Positions 16,207-25,320 of a stretch of DNA of 64,000 nucleotides are shown one piece after another. The DNA comes from Nocardiaceae bacterium. GTDB taxonomy: Bacteria > Actinomycetota > Actinomycetes > Mycobacteriales > Mycobacteriaceae. The position numbers and the translations under genes were made by a program. The stretch lies in the NCBI GenBank assembly GCA_021372355.1, contig JAJFUQ010000099.1, positions 45,712 to 109,711 on the forward strand, given 5' to 3'. Position 1 is the stretch's first letter, and the number at the start of each line of letters is the position of its first letter. Under the pieces are notes generated by a model. It had not been told where the DNA came from. It searched no databases and saw only the letters and a list, made by a program, of their open reading frames with translations.

Positions 16207-17092
16207 GTCCGTCGAGCGTCCCGTCACCGGCGCGAATGGGATTGCACTGCGCGCCCGGGAGTGGGGAGACCGCAATAACTCGACGGTGCTGCTCGTCCAC
16301 GGATACCCGGACAACTCCGACGTGTGGCTCCCGGTGGTCGAACGGTTGACCCCGCGATTCCACGTCGTCACGTATGACGTCCGCGGCACCGGTGGATCGC
16401 AACCCGGCGAAGAGTTCGGTGGCTACGGACTCGATCTGCTGGTTGCCGACCTGGCATCGGTCCTCGATCAGGTCGTGCCGCGCGGCCGGAAGGTCCATCT
16501 CGTAGCGCACGACTGGGGCTCGATTCAGTCGTGGGAGGCCGTACTCGATCCGCATATCGCGGAATACATTTCGACGTACACGTACTTCGGTGCGCCAGCG
16601 CTCGATCACGCTGCACACTGGCTTCGCGGATTGGTGAAGCCGGATGCGGAAAGCCTTGGCTCGTTGGCCGGGCAACTCGCGAAGTCCTGGTACATCATGA
16701 TGTTCCAGCTGCCGCTGGTCGCTCCCTTCCTGTGGCGGAACGGCCTCGACAAGATCTTCCCGGCCGTCGTCGGGAAGATCGAGGGACTCCGACCAGAGGA
16801 TCTGCCGACACCTGCGGAACTCCAGAAGGACGGTGCGTACGGCGTCGGCATGTACCGCGCGAACTTCATTCCGAAGTTGCTCAAGCCGGGCGAAGGCCGA
16901 ACCAACCTTCCGGTGCAGGTCATCGAGACAACGAAGGACCCCTTCGTGCATGCGGGCCTCATCGAGGAAGCCGCACGACGGGTTCCGAACCTCGTGCACC
17001 GAAAGATCGATGCCGGTCACTGGGTTCAGCGATCGCACCCGGATGAGGTCGCGAAGCTGATCATTCAGTTCATCGACAACCCGCGGGGTTAG
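16199..17092 (+). CDS. Alpha/beta hydrolase, epoxide-hydrolase-like
   Basis: 297 residues. The start ATG 16199 lies inside the end of the upstream gene (8-base overlap). The oxyanion motif is VHGYPDNSDVW, the nucleophile Asp sits in VAHDWGS, and the His is in DAGHWVQRSHP near the C-terminus. An Asp nucleophile (H-D-W-G) is diagnostic of epoxide hydrolases and dehalogenases rather than esterases, and the whole resembles the hydrolase half of EphD. It probably opens an epoxide or related substrate of the same pathway. Confidence 0.86.
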   Translation: MSESVERPVTGANGIALRAREWGDRNNSTVLLVHGYPDNSDVWLPVVERLTPRFHVVTYDVRGTGGSQPGEEFGGYGLDLLVADLASVLDQVVPRGRKVHLVAHDWGSIQSWEAVLDPHIAEYISTYTYFGAPALDHAAHWLRGLVKPDAESLGSLAGQLAKSWYIMMFQLPLVAPFLWRNGLDKIFPAVVGKIEGLRPEDLPTPAELQKDGAYGVGMYRANFIPKLLKPGEGRTNLPVQVIETTKDPFVHAGLIEEAARRVPNLVHRKIDAGHWVQRSHPDEVAKLIIQFIDNPRG

Positions 17093-17185
17093 TCAACGCG
17101 CCAGCGTGGAATCACTGAGAGCGAAACCGTCGACAGCGCCGTCGAGGCAGCGAACTCTCGACGGTGAATCATCTACGGAGGAATC

Positions 17186-18022
17186 TTGTCCAACTCAGTC
17201 GTCCCCACGCTCACTCTCAACAACGGCATCGAGATTCCACAGCTCGGCTTCGGCGTCTTCCAAGTGCCGAACGACGAGACCGCTGCCGCGGTCGGCCACG
17301 CGTTCAAAGCGGGGTACCGGAGCATCGACACCGCGGCGATCTACGGGAATGAAGAGGGCGTCGGGCGTGCGATCGCCGAGTCGGGAATCGCCCGCGGCGA
17401 CCTCTTCGTCACCTCGAAAGTCTGGAACTCAGACCAGGGGTACGACAGTGCCCTGCGCGCGTTCGACCGGACGCTCGGCCGGCTTGGACTCGAGCAACTC
17501 GATCTCTACCTCATCCACTGGCCGACCCCCGCGCGGGACCTGTACGTCGACACTTGGCGAGCACTCGAAAAGCTGTACGCCGATGGTCGGGTGCGTGCGA
17601 TCGGTGTTTCGAACTTCGAGCCGGCGCACCTCGAAAGGCTCATTTCGGAGGGATCGGTCGTGCCGGCGGTCAATCAGGTCGAGTTGCACCCGGCACTGCA
17701 GAACCGCACCGTCGCGGCTGCCGACACCGCGGCTGGCATCGTCACCGAGGCGTGGAGTCCGCTCGCGCAAGGCGCGGTGCTGCGCGACCCGGCGATCGGC
17801 GCGATCGCGGAGCAGCACGGCAAATCTCCAGCTCAGATCATTCTCCGGTGGCACGTGGAGCAGGGGCGGGTCGTGATTCCGAAGTCGGTCACGCCGGCCC
17901 GGATCGAAGAGAACATCGACATCTTCGACTTCCAGCTGACAGCCGAGGACATCGCAGCGATCGACGGACTGGACCGCAACGGCCGGGTTGGTCCACACCC
18001 GGACGAGTTCAACGTCGCTTGA
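17186..18022 (+). CDS. Aldo/keto reductase
   Basis: 278 residues from TTG 17186, preceded by GGAGG. The catalytic tetrad Asp48, Tyr53, Lys78 and His111 is complete (DTAAIYG, TSKVWN, LIHWP). The NADPH-binding C-terminus (IPKSVTPARIEEN) is present. It is of the AKR5 type, like the mycobacterial Rv2971 protein, and reduces aldehydes, ketones or methylglyoxal. It lies 93 bases after the hydrolase and could share its transcript or have its own promoter. It converges with sdhB with no base between the stops. Confidence 0.92.
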   Translation: MSNSVVPTLTLNNGIEIPQLGFGVFQVPNDETAAAVGHAFKAGYRSIDTAAIYGNEEGVGRAIAESGIARGDLFVTSKVWNSDQGYDSALRAFDRTLGRLGLEQLDLYLIHWPTPARDLYVDTWRALEKLYADGRVRAIGVSNFEPAHLERLISEGSVVPAVNQVELHPALQNRTVAAADTAAGIVTEAWSPLAQGAVLRDPAIGAIAEQHGKSPAQIILRWHVEQGRVVIPKSVTPARIEENIDIFDFQLTAEDIAAIDGLDRNGRVGPHPDEFNVA

Positions 18023-18772
18023 TCACTTCCGCCGGAAGATCTTGCTGCCGAGCCACACGATCGGGTCGTACTTGCGGTCGGCGACGCGCTCCTTCATCGG
18101 AATGAGCGCATTGTCGGTGATCTTGATGTGCTCGGGGCACACCTCGGTGCAGCACTTGGTGATGTTGCACAGGCCGAGGCCGTGGTCCTCCTGCGCGGTG
18201 ACGCGGCGGTCGGCGACGTCGAGGGGATGCATCTCGAGTTCCGCGATCCGCATGAGGAATCGAGGGCCCGAAAATGCTTCCTTGTTGTCCTCGTGGTCAC
18301 GCACGACGTGGCAGGTGTTCTGGCACAGGAAGCACTCGATGCACTTGCGGAATTCCTGTGACCGCTCGACGTCGACCTGCTGCATGCGGTACTCGCCCGG
18401 CTTGAGATCGGCTGGGGGAGTGAACGACTGGACTTCGCGCGCCTTCTGGTAGTTGAAGGACACGTCGGTGACCAGGTCGCGCATGACGGGGAAGGCCCGC
18501 ATCGGGGTCACCGTGATGACTTCGTCCTCGGTGAACGTCGACATGCGGGTCATGCACAGGAGCCGCGGACGGCCATTGACCTCCGCCGAGCACGAACCGC
18601 ACTTGCCGGCTTTGCAGTTCCAGCGCACGGCCAGGTCCGGACTCTGCGTCGCCTGCAGGCGATGGATGATGTCGAGGACGACCTCACCCTCGTTGACCTC
18701 GACGGTGTAATCCCGCAGCTCGCCGCCGGACTGGTCTCCGCGCCACACTCGGAACTTCGCGTCGTACGACAT
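18023..18772 (-). CDS. sdhB: Succinate dehydrogenase iron-sulfur subunit (Sdh1 type)
   Basis: 249 residues. The N-terminal ferredoxin domain carries the [2Fe-2S] ligands (CKAGKCGSC and a later Cys). The C-terminal domain has the [4Fe-4S] motif CIECFLCQNTC and the [3Fe-4S] region CCTEVCP. It passes electrons from the flavoprotein to the membrane quinone site. Size and order match M. tuberculosis Rv0247c (248 residues). AAGGGA lies upstream of the ATG. It is separated from sdhA by 97 bases, an unusual gap in an otherwise tight operon. Confidence 0.95.
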   Translation of the reverse strand: MSYDAKFRVWRGDQSGGELRDYTVEVNEGEVVLDIIHRLQATQSPDLAVRWNCKAGKCGSCSAEVNGRPRLLCMTRMSTFTEDEVITVTPMRAFPVMRDLVTDVSFNYQKAREVQSFTPPADLKPGEYRMQQVDVERSQEFRKCIECFLCQNTCHVVRDHEDNKEAFSGPRFLMRIAELEMHPLDVADRRVTAQEDHGLGLCNITKCCTEVCPEHIKITDNALIPMKERVADRKYDPIVWLGSKIFRRK

Positions 18773-18869
18773 CTATGCTGTCCCTTCTCGGCGTACCGTC
18801 GGCGATTCCGCTCCTCGGTCCGCTCCTCGCTGCGCTGCGGTGCTCCCTGCGATGCTCATCGCCTCCTCC
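18773..18869. repeat. 97-bp spacer with iterated GCTCCTCG between sdhA and sdhB
   Basis: The spacer contains the repeated words CCGCTCCTCG (twice, near 18809-18832) and alternating GCTGCGCTGCGG. It looks like a small intergenic repeat element inserted in the operon. No open frame or promoter is evident. Confidence 0.3.
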
Positions 18870-20804
18870 TTACGCCTGACGCTGTTTGTGGCCGGCGAGC
18901 TCAGACGGGTTGTAGTACTTCTCGAGTTCGGTGATCTCGAAGAGGTCGAGAAGTTCCGGGCGCATCGGCTTTTGATCCTCGGACTTGACCTTGACCTGGC
19001 CATCGCGGTCGACCGAGCAGACGAGCAGCTTGTTGCGCCACTGCGGGTCCATCTTCGGGAAGTCGTCGCGGGTGTGGCCGCCGCGACTTTCGGTCCGGAG
19101 CAGCGCCGCCTTCGCCACGCATTCGCTCACCATCAGCATGTTCTTGAGGTCGAGAGCGAGGTGCCAACCGGGGTTGAACTGGCGTTGTCCTTCGACGACG
19201 ACGCGGTCCATCCGGCTGTGGAGTTGCCCGAGGTGGTCGATCGCCTCCTCGACCTCGTCGTGCTTGCGGATGATGCCGACGAGATCGTTCATCGACTGCT
19301 GCAGATCGCTGTGCAGCGTGTACGGGTTCTCCGCTTTTCCGTCGTCGCGTGGCTCGAACGGCGCCAGGGCGCTCGCCGCGGCCTGGTCGATGTCGGCCTC
19401 GGTGACCTGCGGCTTCTTCTTCAGGCCTTCGATGTATTCGGAGGCGCCGAGACCTGCCCGGCGTCCGAAGACGAGCAGGTCAGACAGTGAGTTGCCGCCC
19501 AGGCGGTTGGAGCCGTGCATGCCGCCGGAACATTCACCGGCCGCGAAGAGACCAGGAACGGTGGCCGCTGCGGTGTCCGGGTCGACCTCGATGCCACCCA
19601 TGACGTAGTGGCACGTTGGCCCCACTTCCATGGGTTCCTTGGTGATGTCGACGTCGGCGAGCTCGAGGAACTGGTGGTGCATCGAGGGCAGCCGACGCCG
19701 GATCTCGTCCGCGGGCAGACGCGACGCGATGTCGAGGTAGACGCCGCCGTGCTTGGTGCCGCGACCAGCCTTGACCTCGGAGTTGATCGCGCGCGCGACC
19801 TCATCACGGGGGAGGAGGTCCGGCGTGCGGCGGGCGGAGTCGTTGTCCTTGAGCCACTGGTCGGCTTCTTCGATGGTCTCCGCGTACTGCCCCTTGAAGA
19901 CCGGCGGGATGTATTCGAACATGAAGCGCTTGTCTTCGGAGTTCTTGAGGACGCCGCCGTCACCGCGAACACCTTCGGTGACGAGGATGCCCTTCACACT
20001 CGGCGGCCAGACCATGCCCGTCGGGTGGAACTGCAGGAACTCCATGTTGATGAGCGTCGCGCCGGCGCGCAGGGCGAGGGCGTGTCCGTCGCCCGTGTAC
20101 TCCCACGAGTTCGACGTGACCTTGTACGACTTTCCGATGCCTCCGGTGGCGAGCACGATCGCCGGTGCCTCGAAGGCGACGAACCCACCGGATTCGCGGT
20201 AGTAGCCGAATGCTCCGGAGATCGAGTCGCCGTCTTTGAGCAGCTCGGTGATGGTGACCTCGGCGAAGACCTTGATCCGGGCTTCGTAGTCGCCGGTCGC
20301 GGCGAAGTCCTCCTGCTGCAGCGAGACGATCTTCTGTTGCATGGTTCGGATGAGCTCGAGGCCGGTGCGGTCACCGACGTGCGCGAGGCGCGGGTAGGTG
20401 TGGCCGCCGAAGTTGCGCTGGCTGATTCGGCCGTCCGCCGTCCGGTCGAACAGGGCACCGTAGGTTTCGAGTTCCCACACGCGGTCAGGAGCTTCCTTCG
20501 CGTGCAGTTCGGCCATGCGCCAGTTGTTGAGGAACTTGCCGCCGCGCATCGTGTCGCGGAAGTGCACCTCCCAGCTGTCCTTGCTGTTCGCGTTGCCCAT
20601 CGCCGCGGCGCAACCGCCCTCAGCCATGACGGTGTGCGCTTTGCCGAAGAGGGATTTGCAGACCACCGCGACCGAGTGCCCGCGCTGACGGGCCTCGATG
20701 ACTGCGCGCAGCCCAGCACCGCCTGCCCCGATGACCACCACGTCGTACTTGTGCCGCTCGACTTCCGAGCGAGGCTTGCCGAGCGAGCCATTAGGCACGG
20801 CCAT
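18870..20804 (-). CDS. sdhA: Succinate dehydrogenase flavoprotein subunit (Sdh1 type)
   Basis: 644 residues. The FAD-binding fold starts at VVIGAGGAGLRA. The covalent-flavin His is in KAHTVMAEGG. The substrate-binding FHPTGM and the active-site HRLGGNSL-like segment (GSNRLGGNSL) are intact. The enzyme oxidises succinate to fumarate in the TCA cycle and feeds the respiratory chain. Length and order match M. tuberculosis Rv0248c (646 residues). The ATG has AAAGGA just upstream, and the gene follows sdhC by 12 bases. Confidence 0.96.
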   Translation of the reverse strand: MAVPNGSLGKPRSEVERHKYDVVVIGAGGAGLRAVIEARQRGHSVAVVCKSLFGKAHTVMAEGGCAAAMGNANSKDSWEVHFRDTMRGGKFLNNWRMAELHAKEAPDRVWELETYGALFDRTADGRISQRNFGGHTYPRLAHVGDRTGLELIRTMQQKIVSLQQEDFAATGDYEARIKVFAEVTITELLKDGDSISGAFGYYRESGGFVAFEAPAIVLATGGIGKSYKVTSNSWEYTGDGHALALRAGATLINMEFLQFHPTGMVWPPSVKGILVTEGVRGDGGVLKNSEDKRFMFEYIPPVFKGQYAETIEEADQWLKDNDSARRTPDLLPRDEVARAINSEVKAGRGTKHGGVYLDIASRLPADEIRRRLPSMHHQFLELADVDITKEPMEVGPTCHYVMGGIEVDPDTAAATVPGLFAAGECSGGMHGSNRLGGNSLSDLLVFGRRAGLGASEYIEGLKKKPQVTEADIDQAAASALAPFEPRDDGKAENPYTLHSDLQQSMNDLVGIIRKHDEVEEAIDHLGQLHSRMDRVVVEGQRQFNPGWHLALDLKNMLMVSECVAKAALLRTESRGGHTRDDFPKMDPQWRNKLLVCSVDRDGQVKVKSEDQKPMRPELLDLFEITELEKYYNPSELAGHKQRQA

Positions 20805-20816
20805 CGGTCCTTTTCT

Positions 20817-21632
20817 CTAGTTGAAGATACGCAGGTCAGAGATGGTATTGCTGGCGACGAGCATGACGTAGAAGTCGGTCAGCGTAAGGGTGCCGAGAGT
20901 GATCCACGCCAGCTGCATGTGCCGGGTGTTGAGTTTCGAAACGAAGGTCCAGATGCGGTAGCGCACGGGATGTTTCGAGAAATGCTTGAGGCGTCCGCCG
21001 GTGATGTGACGGCAGGAGTGACACGACAGTGTGTACGCCCACAGCATGATGACGTTGCCGAGAAGGATGAGCGTTCCGAGACCGATCCCGAAGCCACCGT
21101 CCTTGCCGTGGAATGCGCGGATCGCGTCGTAGGTGTTGATCAACGAGACGATCGTGGCGAAGTAGAAGAAGTACCGGTGAGAGTTCTGGATGATGAGCGG
21201 AAACCGCGTCTCACCCGAGTACTTCGCATGCGGTTCCGCGACCGCGCACGCCGGCGGCGATGCCCAGAAGGCCCGGTAGTAGGCCTTGCGGTAGTAGTAG
21301 CACGTCAGCCGGAAGCCCAGCAGGAACGGCAGAACGAGAAAGCCCTTCGGAATGAAGGGCGGAAGTTCGAACGGCAGCATGCCGAAGTCTGCCGCGTCCC
21401 CGCAGCCCTGCGTCACACATGGTGAGTAGAAGGGCGTGAGGTAGTGGTAGTCCGGCACGAAGAAAGCGGCGTCCCAGAAAGCTCGGGTCGTGGCGTAGGC
21501 GATGAACGCGAGCAGTCCGACCACCGTCAACAGCGGGGGAACCCACCACCGGTCGGTGCGCAGGGTCCGGACGCTGATTTTCGCTCGAGTGGAAGAGAAA
21601 ACCCCGCTCTGCGCCCGGACCGGCGCGCTCAC
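20817..21632 (-). CDS. sdhC: Succinate dehydrogenase membrane anchor (Rv0249c-like)
   Basis: 271 residues with about five hydrophobic segments (LLTVVGLLAFIAYAT, GFLVLPFLLGFRL, FFYFATIVSLI, LGTLILLGNVIMLWAY, ITLGTLTLTDFYVML). Conserved His residues in QNSHRYFFY, SCHSCRHIT and NTRHMQLAW are candidate haem ligands. It anchors the catalytic subunits and provides the quinone site; length matches Rv0249c (273). The GTG start overlaps the upstream stop by four bases (GTGA), which couples it to the small protein. Confidence 0.9.
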   Translation of the reverse strand: MSAPVRAQSGVFSSTRAKISVRTLRTDRWWVPPLLTVVGLLAFIAYATTRAFWDAAFFVPDYHYLTPFYSPCVTQGCGDAADFGMLPFELPPFIPKGFLVLPFLLGFRLTCYYYRKAYYRAFWASPPACAVAEPHAKYSGETRFPLIIQNSHRYFFYFATIVSLINTYDAIRAFHGKDGGFGIGLGTLILLGNVIMLWAYTLSCHSCRHITGGRLKHFSKHPVRYRIWTFVSKLNTRHMQLAWITLGTLTLTDFYVMLVASNTISDLRIFN

Positions 21633-21922
21633 TGGGTGCGCTTGCGTGAGTGGAAGCCCAAGCCCTCGTCTTGCGCGCCCATCCAGGCGGCTTCGTCGGA
21701 CCGTAGCTCAGGCACGTAGATCGCCTCAGTGGGCTGCGAACCCACCGTTACGGAGTGCAAAGGAGTCGACTCGAGGTCGTTGACATCGATCGTCAAGCGC
21801 TCGATGTCGTTTTGTATGCGCAGCAGTCCGGTGGCCGGGCCATAGCGCACGGATAGGTCATGTAGCGCAGCCTTGAGGCTCTTGATCGCTACGTGCAGGT
21901 CGGTGAATTCGGTTGCTGCCAT
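21629..21922 (-). CDS. 97-residue conserved protein of the Sdh1 operon (Rv0250c-like)
   Basis: 97 residues from ATG 21922, which has GGAGG seven bases upstream; a longer open frame to 22021 lacks support. The length is the same as M. tuberculosis Rv0250c, which sits at the same place before the membrane anchor gene. The sequence is soluble and helical (HVAIKSLKAALHDLSVRYG), with no known domain I can name. Its four-base overlap with sdhC suggests a role tied to the complex, such as assembly or regulation; that is inference. Confidence 0.8.
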   Translation of the reverse strand: MAATEFTDLHVAIKSLKAALHDLSVRYGPATGLLRIQNDIERLTIDVNDLESTPLHSVTVGSQPTEAIYVPELRSDEAAWMGAQDEGLGFHSRKRTQ

Positions 21923-22042
21923 CGGGCACCTCCGATAAGTCGGTGACATTGAGCACAGTACCTGTGTTGCCCTCCGATGTCCGTGCAACACCGTGATATC
22001 CGAGTCAATCTCAAGTGCCACAGCGATTTCGGGTTTTCGGCG

Positions 22043-22714
22043 CTATTGGCGGACGGCCCGGAAGTATCCGAGTGCTCCGGAAATGTCGACCTTGATGCGG
22101 GTGAAGCCGGCTTCGGCGAGCCATTTCTCGAGTTGTGCCCTGGTAAGGCCTGGCCCGAGGAGATTCGCGCGCTTTCCGACCGCGGTCATCGGTTTCGAGC
22201 GCCACGACGCGTCGAGAAGGAGCGTGCTGCCGGTTAGTCGGCCGCCCGGTTTCAGCACTCGGCCGATCTCGTCGATCGCCCGGTGCGGGTCGGGGAAGCA
22301 GTGCAGTCCGGTGAAGCTGACGACGAGGTCGAACTCGCCGTCGGCGAACTGGAGGTTGTGGACGTCGGAGACCTGGGGCTCGACCTGGTCGGCGACTCCG
22401 CGTTGTGCCGCGGCCGCCATTGTCTTGTCGAGCATCGCCTGCGAAATATCCGCCGCGACATAGCGGATGTTCTGACCCGGCTTCAGTCCGCGGGTGGCGA
22501 CCCCACCGCCGCACGGGACGTCGAGCACCTTCGATCCCGCGGGCAGGTTGCCGATCTCGTCGGCCGCGGCATAGAGCTTGTCGAGGTCGGTGCCGACGCC
22601 GAACCGCCAGATCGCTCGTCCATACCGCGGGTTCTCGACTGACCAGTCGTAGAACGTCGCCCACAGGGGGTCTTCACCCCAGGAGCCGAAACCGGGAATT
22701 CGAAAACGTGGCAT
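22043..22714 (-). CDS. Class I SAM-dependent methyltransferase
   Basis: 223 residues. Motif I is VLDVPCGGGVATRG, the ribose-binding acidic residue lies in VAADISQAML, and FDLVVSFTGLHCFPDP plus RVLKPGGRL are motifs of the Methyltransf_11 family. The substrate is unknown. It is divergent from the WS/DGAT gene and stands apart from the Sdh operon by about 120 bases. Confidence 0.88.
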   Translation of the reverse strand: MPRFRIPGFGSWGEDPLWATFYDWSVENPRYGRAIWRFGVGTDLDKLYAAADEIGNLPAGSKVLDVPCGGGVATRGLKPGQNIRYVAADISQAMLDKTMAAAAQRGVADQVEPQVSDVHNLQFADGEFDLVVSFTGLHCFPDPHRAIDEIGRVLKPGGRLTGSTLLLDASWRSKPMTAVGKRANLLGPGLTRAQLEKWLAEAGFTRIKVDISGALGYFRAVRQ

Positions 22715-22845
22715 GGGGTCAGGCTATGGGAGTGAGCCGCCCGGTCTGCGAAAGACCTCAACCTTGGGGGACAAAGTCACCGGTCCCGGCCAGCGTATTG
22801 TGACGCCGATCACGGTCGTCGTAGTTTTCCGTCAGGGGGACAACG

Positions 22846-24210
22846 ATGACTGAATTCATGAGCAACAGCGACGCGTTTACCTGGGCGATGGAGACCGATC
22901 CGCGGCTGAGATCGACAGTGGTGAGCGTCATCTTGTTGGAGCGGGTACCGGACTGGAACGTGGTGCGAACGCGATTCGAGCTGCTCTCCAACAAGCTTCC
23001 GATATTCCGGAAACGAGTCGTGGAGTCAGTGCCGCCGGCACCCCCGCGCTGGGAGTTCTGCCCGGACTTCGACCTCGACTTCCACATGTCCCGAGTGTCG
23101 GTGCCTGAGCCCGGAAGCCTCGACGCCGTGTTGGAGATGGCTCGGCGCGCGGCGATGGATGAGTTCGACCAAGCGCGTCCGATGTGGGAGATCACCTTCA
23201 TCGATGGGCTGGCCGACGGCGGGGCGGCGGTGCTCTGCAAGTTCCACCACTCGCTGACCGACGGTGTGGGCGGCGTGCAGATCGCGATGACGCTTTACGA
23301 CCTCACTGAGGAACCTCGAGTGATCGACGAAGAGGTCGTCGAGCCGCAGATCGCGAGCCCGCAACTGTTCCAGAGCTACCGAGACTCTGCGAATTACGAC
23401 ATGGGACTGCTGTCCACGGCCGTTCGCGGCGCACTCAAGACCGGTCCGCTGCTGCTGCTGAACGGCCTTCGCCGGCCGATCCAGACGATGTCGGAAGCGA
23501 CCGAGATGGTGGCGTCGGTGTATCGCACCGTGCGGCCGGTGAATCGGACCGGGTCGTCGCTCATGACGAATCGCTCGCTGGTGCGTCGTCTCGGCGTATT
23601 GGACGTGTCGATGCCGCGCTTGCGAGCGGCCGCCCACCGTGGCGGCGGCGCGCTCAACGACGCCTTCGTCGCGGGGGTCGCCGGCGGATTGCGTCGCTAC
23701 CACGAAAAGCATGGCGTCGACGTGGGTGACCTGCACCTGACGATGCCCGTCAGCTTGCGCACGACCGACGACGACATGGGTGGCAACAAGATCACTCTCA
23801 TGCGGTTCGACGTACCGGCCGGCGTTGCGAATCCCGCGCTGCGGATCAATTCGATCCACAAGCGCACACAACGCGTGCGGCATGAGAAGTCGCTGCCGTA
23901 CACGCAACTGATCGCCGGTGCCCTCAACTTGGTGCCCCGGTGGTACATCGGGTCGATCCTGCGACACGTCGATTTCCTGGCCAGCGACGTCCCCGGAATT
24001 CCCGTACCGGTGTATCTGGGCGGCGCCAAGGTACGGGCTCAGTACGCCTTCGGTCCGACGATCGGTGCGGCCGTGAACGTCACGCTGTTGACATACGTCG
24101 ACACGTGCGCGCTGGGCATCGACGTGGATACCGGAGCGATTCCGGACTTCGACGTGTTCTACGACTGCCTCGTGGCAGGGTTCGACGAGGTCCTGGCGCT
24201 CGGCGACTGA
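22846..24210 (+). CDS. Wax ester synthase / diacylglycerol acyltransferase (WS/DGAT) family
   Basis: 454 residues. The catalytic HHxxxDG motif is intact (HHSLTDG, residues 134-140). Other family blocks are the start (SNSDAFTWAMETDP), the GGALNDAFVAG segment and the C-terminal region with SDVPGIPVP. It would esterify acyl-CoA to a long-chain alcohol or diacylglycerol for storage lipids, which mycolata accumulate. It converges with the alcohol dehydrogenase gene with a gap of nine bases. Confidence 0.9.
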   Translation: MTEFMSNSDAFTWAMETDPRLRSTVVSVILLERVPDWNVVRTRFELLSNKLPIFRKRVVESVPPAPPRWEFCPDFDLDFHMSRVSVPEPGSLDAVLEMARRAAMDEFDQARPMWEITFIDGLADGGAAVLCKFHHSLTDGVGGVQIAMTLYDLTEEPRVIDEEVVEPQIASPQLFQSYRDSANYDMGLLSTAVRGALKTGPLLLLNGLRRPIQTMSEATEMVASVYRTVRPVNRTGSSLMTNRSLVRRLGVLDVSMPRLRAAAHRGGGALNDAFVAGVAGGLRRYHEKHGVDVGDLHLTMPVSLRTTDDDMGGNKITLMRFDVPAGVANPALRINSIHKRTQRVRHEKSLPYTQLIAGALNLVPRWYIGSILRHVDFLASDVPGIPVPVYLGGAKVRAQYAFGPTIGAAVNVTLLTYVDTCALGIDVDTGAIPDFDVFYDCLVAGFDEVLALGD

Positions 24211-24219
24211 CGTCGGCGC

Positions 24220-25320
24220 TCAGTCGAACACGATCACCTGGCGGACCGCGTGCCCGTCTGCAAGCTCGTCCATCGCCCGGTTGATGTCCGTCAACGCGAT
24301 GGTGGACGAAATGAGCTGCTCGACCGGCAGGCGGCCCTCTCGCCACCACTGCGCGAATTTCGGAATCTCGCGGCTCGGCACCGACGAACCGAGGTAGCTA
24401 CCGATGATCGTGCGTGCTTCGGCGACCATCGTCAGCGGGGAGATCGAGGCTCGTGCCTCCGGGTGGGGGAGTCCCACGGTGATCGTCTTGCCGCCCGGAG
24501 CTGTTGCGGCGAAAGCAGTTTCGAACGCCCGTGCGTTACCTGCGGCCTCGATGACAACCGCGCCACGAACGCCCGACTCGGATAGCTCGGCCGGGGTCAT
24601 GGCAGAGGCGCCCAAGGAACGAGCCTGGTCGAGCTTCTCTGGAACCGGGTCGACGGCGATCACCGGGTTGCCCAACGCCAGGCCCGTCAGCACCGCCGCC
24701 ATGCCCACACCGCCGAGCCCGACGACGATCACCGTGTCACCTGGCGCTGGGTGGCCCGCGTTTAACAACGCCCCACCACCGGTCAACACCGCACAACCCA
24801 GAACCGCTGCGACCGTCGGCGGAACGTCATCGTCAACCGCGACGGCCGAGTGCTGATCCACGACCGCATGCGTGGCGAAAGCCGATACGCCCAGGTGGTG
24901 GTGCACTTGGATGCCATCGCGGTGCAGCCTGCGGCCGCCGGACAGCATCGCGCCCGCACCGTTCGCCGCCGACCCCGGACCGCACGGCATGAGGCCGTCG
25001 GTCGCGCAGGCCGCGCACTCCTCACAGCGGGGGAGGAAGCTCATCACGACGCGCTGGCCGACGCGAAGCCGCTCGACGCCCGGCCCGAGCGCCTCGACGC
25101 GACCGCATGCCTCGTGGCCGAGCAGCATCGGTACCGGTCGCGGGCGATTGCCGTCCACGACCGAGAGGTCGGAGTGGCAGACGCCGGCGGCTTCCATCCG
25201 CACGAGAATCTCGCCGGGACCGGGTGGGTCGAGTTCGAGCTCGCTGATCGTCAGTGGCCGGGTCTGAGCGAACGGTCTCGCGCGACCGATCTCTTCGAGG
25301 ACTGCACCCTGGATCTTCAT
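24220..25320 (-). CDS. Zinc-dependent alcohol dehydrogenase (class III-like MDR)
   Basis: 366 residues. Catalytic zinc residues lie in AGVCHSDLS and GHEACGRV. The structural-zinc cluster is complete (CEECAACATDGLMPC). The NAD motif is VGLGGVGMAAV. It resembles mycobacterial AdhD and class III-type dehydrogenases and would oxidise an aliphatic or aromatic alcohol. The ATG overlaps the thioesterase stop by four bases, so the two enzymes are translated together. Confidence 0.9.
   Translation of the reverse strand: MKIQGAVLEEIGRARPFAQTRPLTISELELDPPGPGEILVRMEAAGVCHSDLSVVDGNRPRPVPMLLGHEACGRVEALGPGVERLRVGQRVVMSFLPRCEECAACATDGLMPCGPGSAANGAGAMLSGGRRLHRDGIQVHHHLGVSAFATHAVVDQHSAVAVDDDVPPTVAAVLGCAVLTGGGALLNAGHPAPGDTVIVVGLGGVGMAAVLTGLALGNPVIAVDPVPEKLDQARSLGASAMTPAELSESGVRGAVVIEAAGNARAFETAFAATAPGGKTITVGLPHPEARASISPLTMVAEARTIIGSYLGSSVPSREIPKFAQWWREGRLPVEQLISSTIALTDINRAMDELADGHAVRQVIVFD

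Noticed and set aside
17126..17165. 8-bp inverted repeat ACCGTCGA/TCGACGGT before the aldo-keto reductase gene
   Set aside because: The 24-base loop is long and the words are common in this GC-rich DNA, so it is not convincing as operator or terminator.
21964..21992. GTGTTGC-N15-GCAACAC inverted repeat upstream of the Sdh1 operon
   Set aside because: The spacing is long and there is no linked regulator; it may be chance, although the region must hold the operon promoter.
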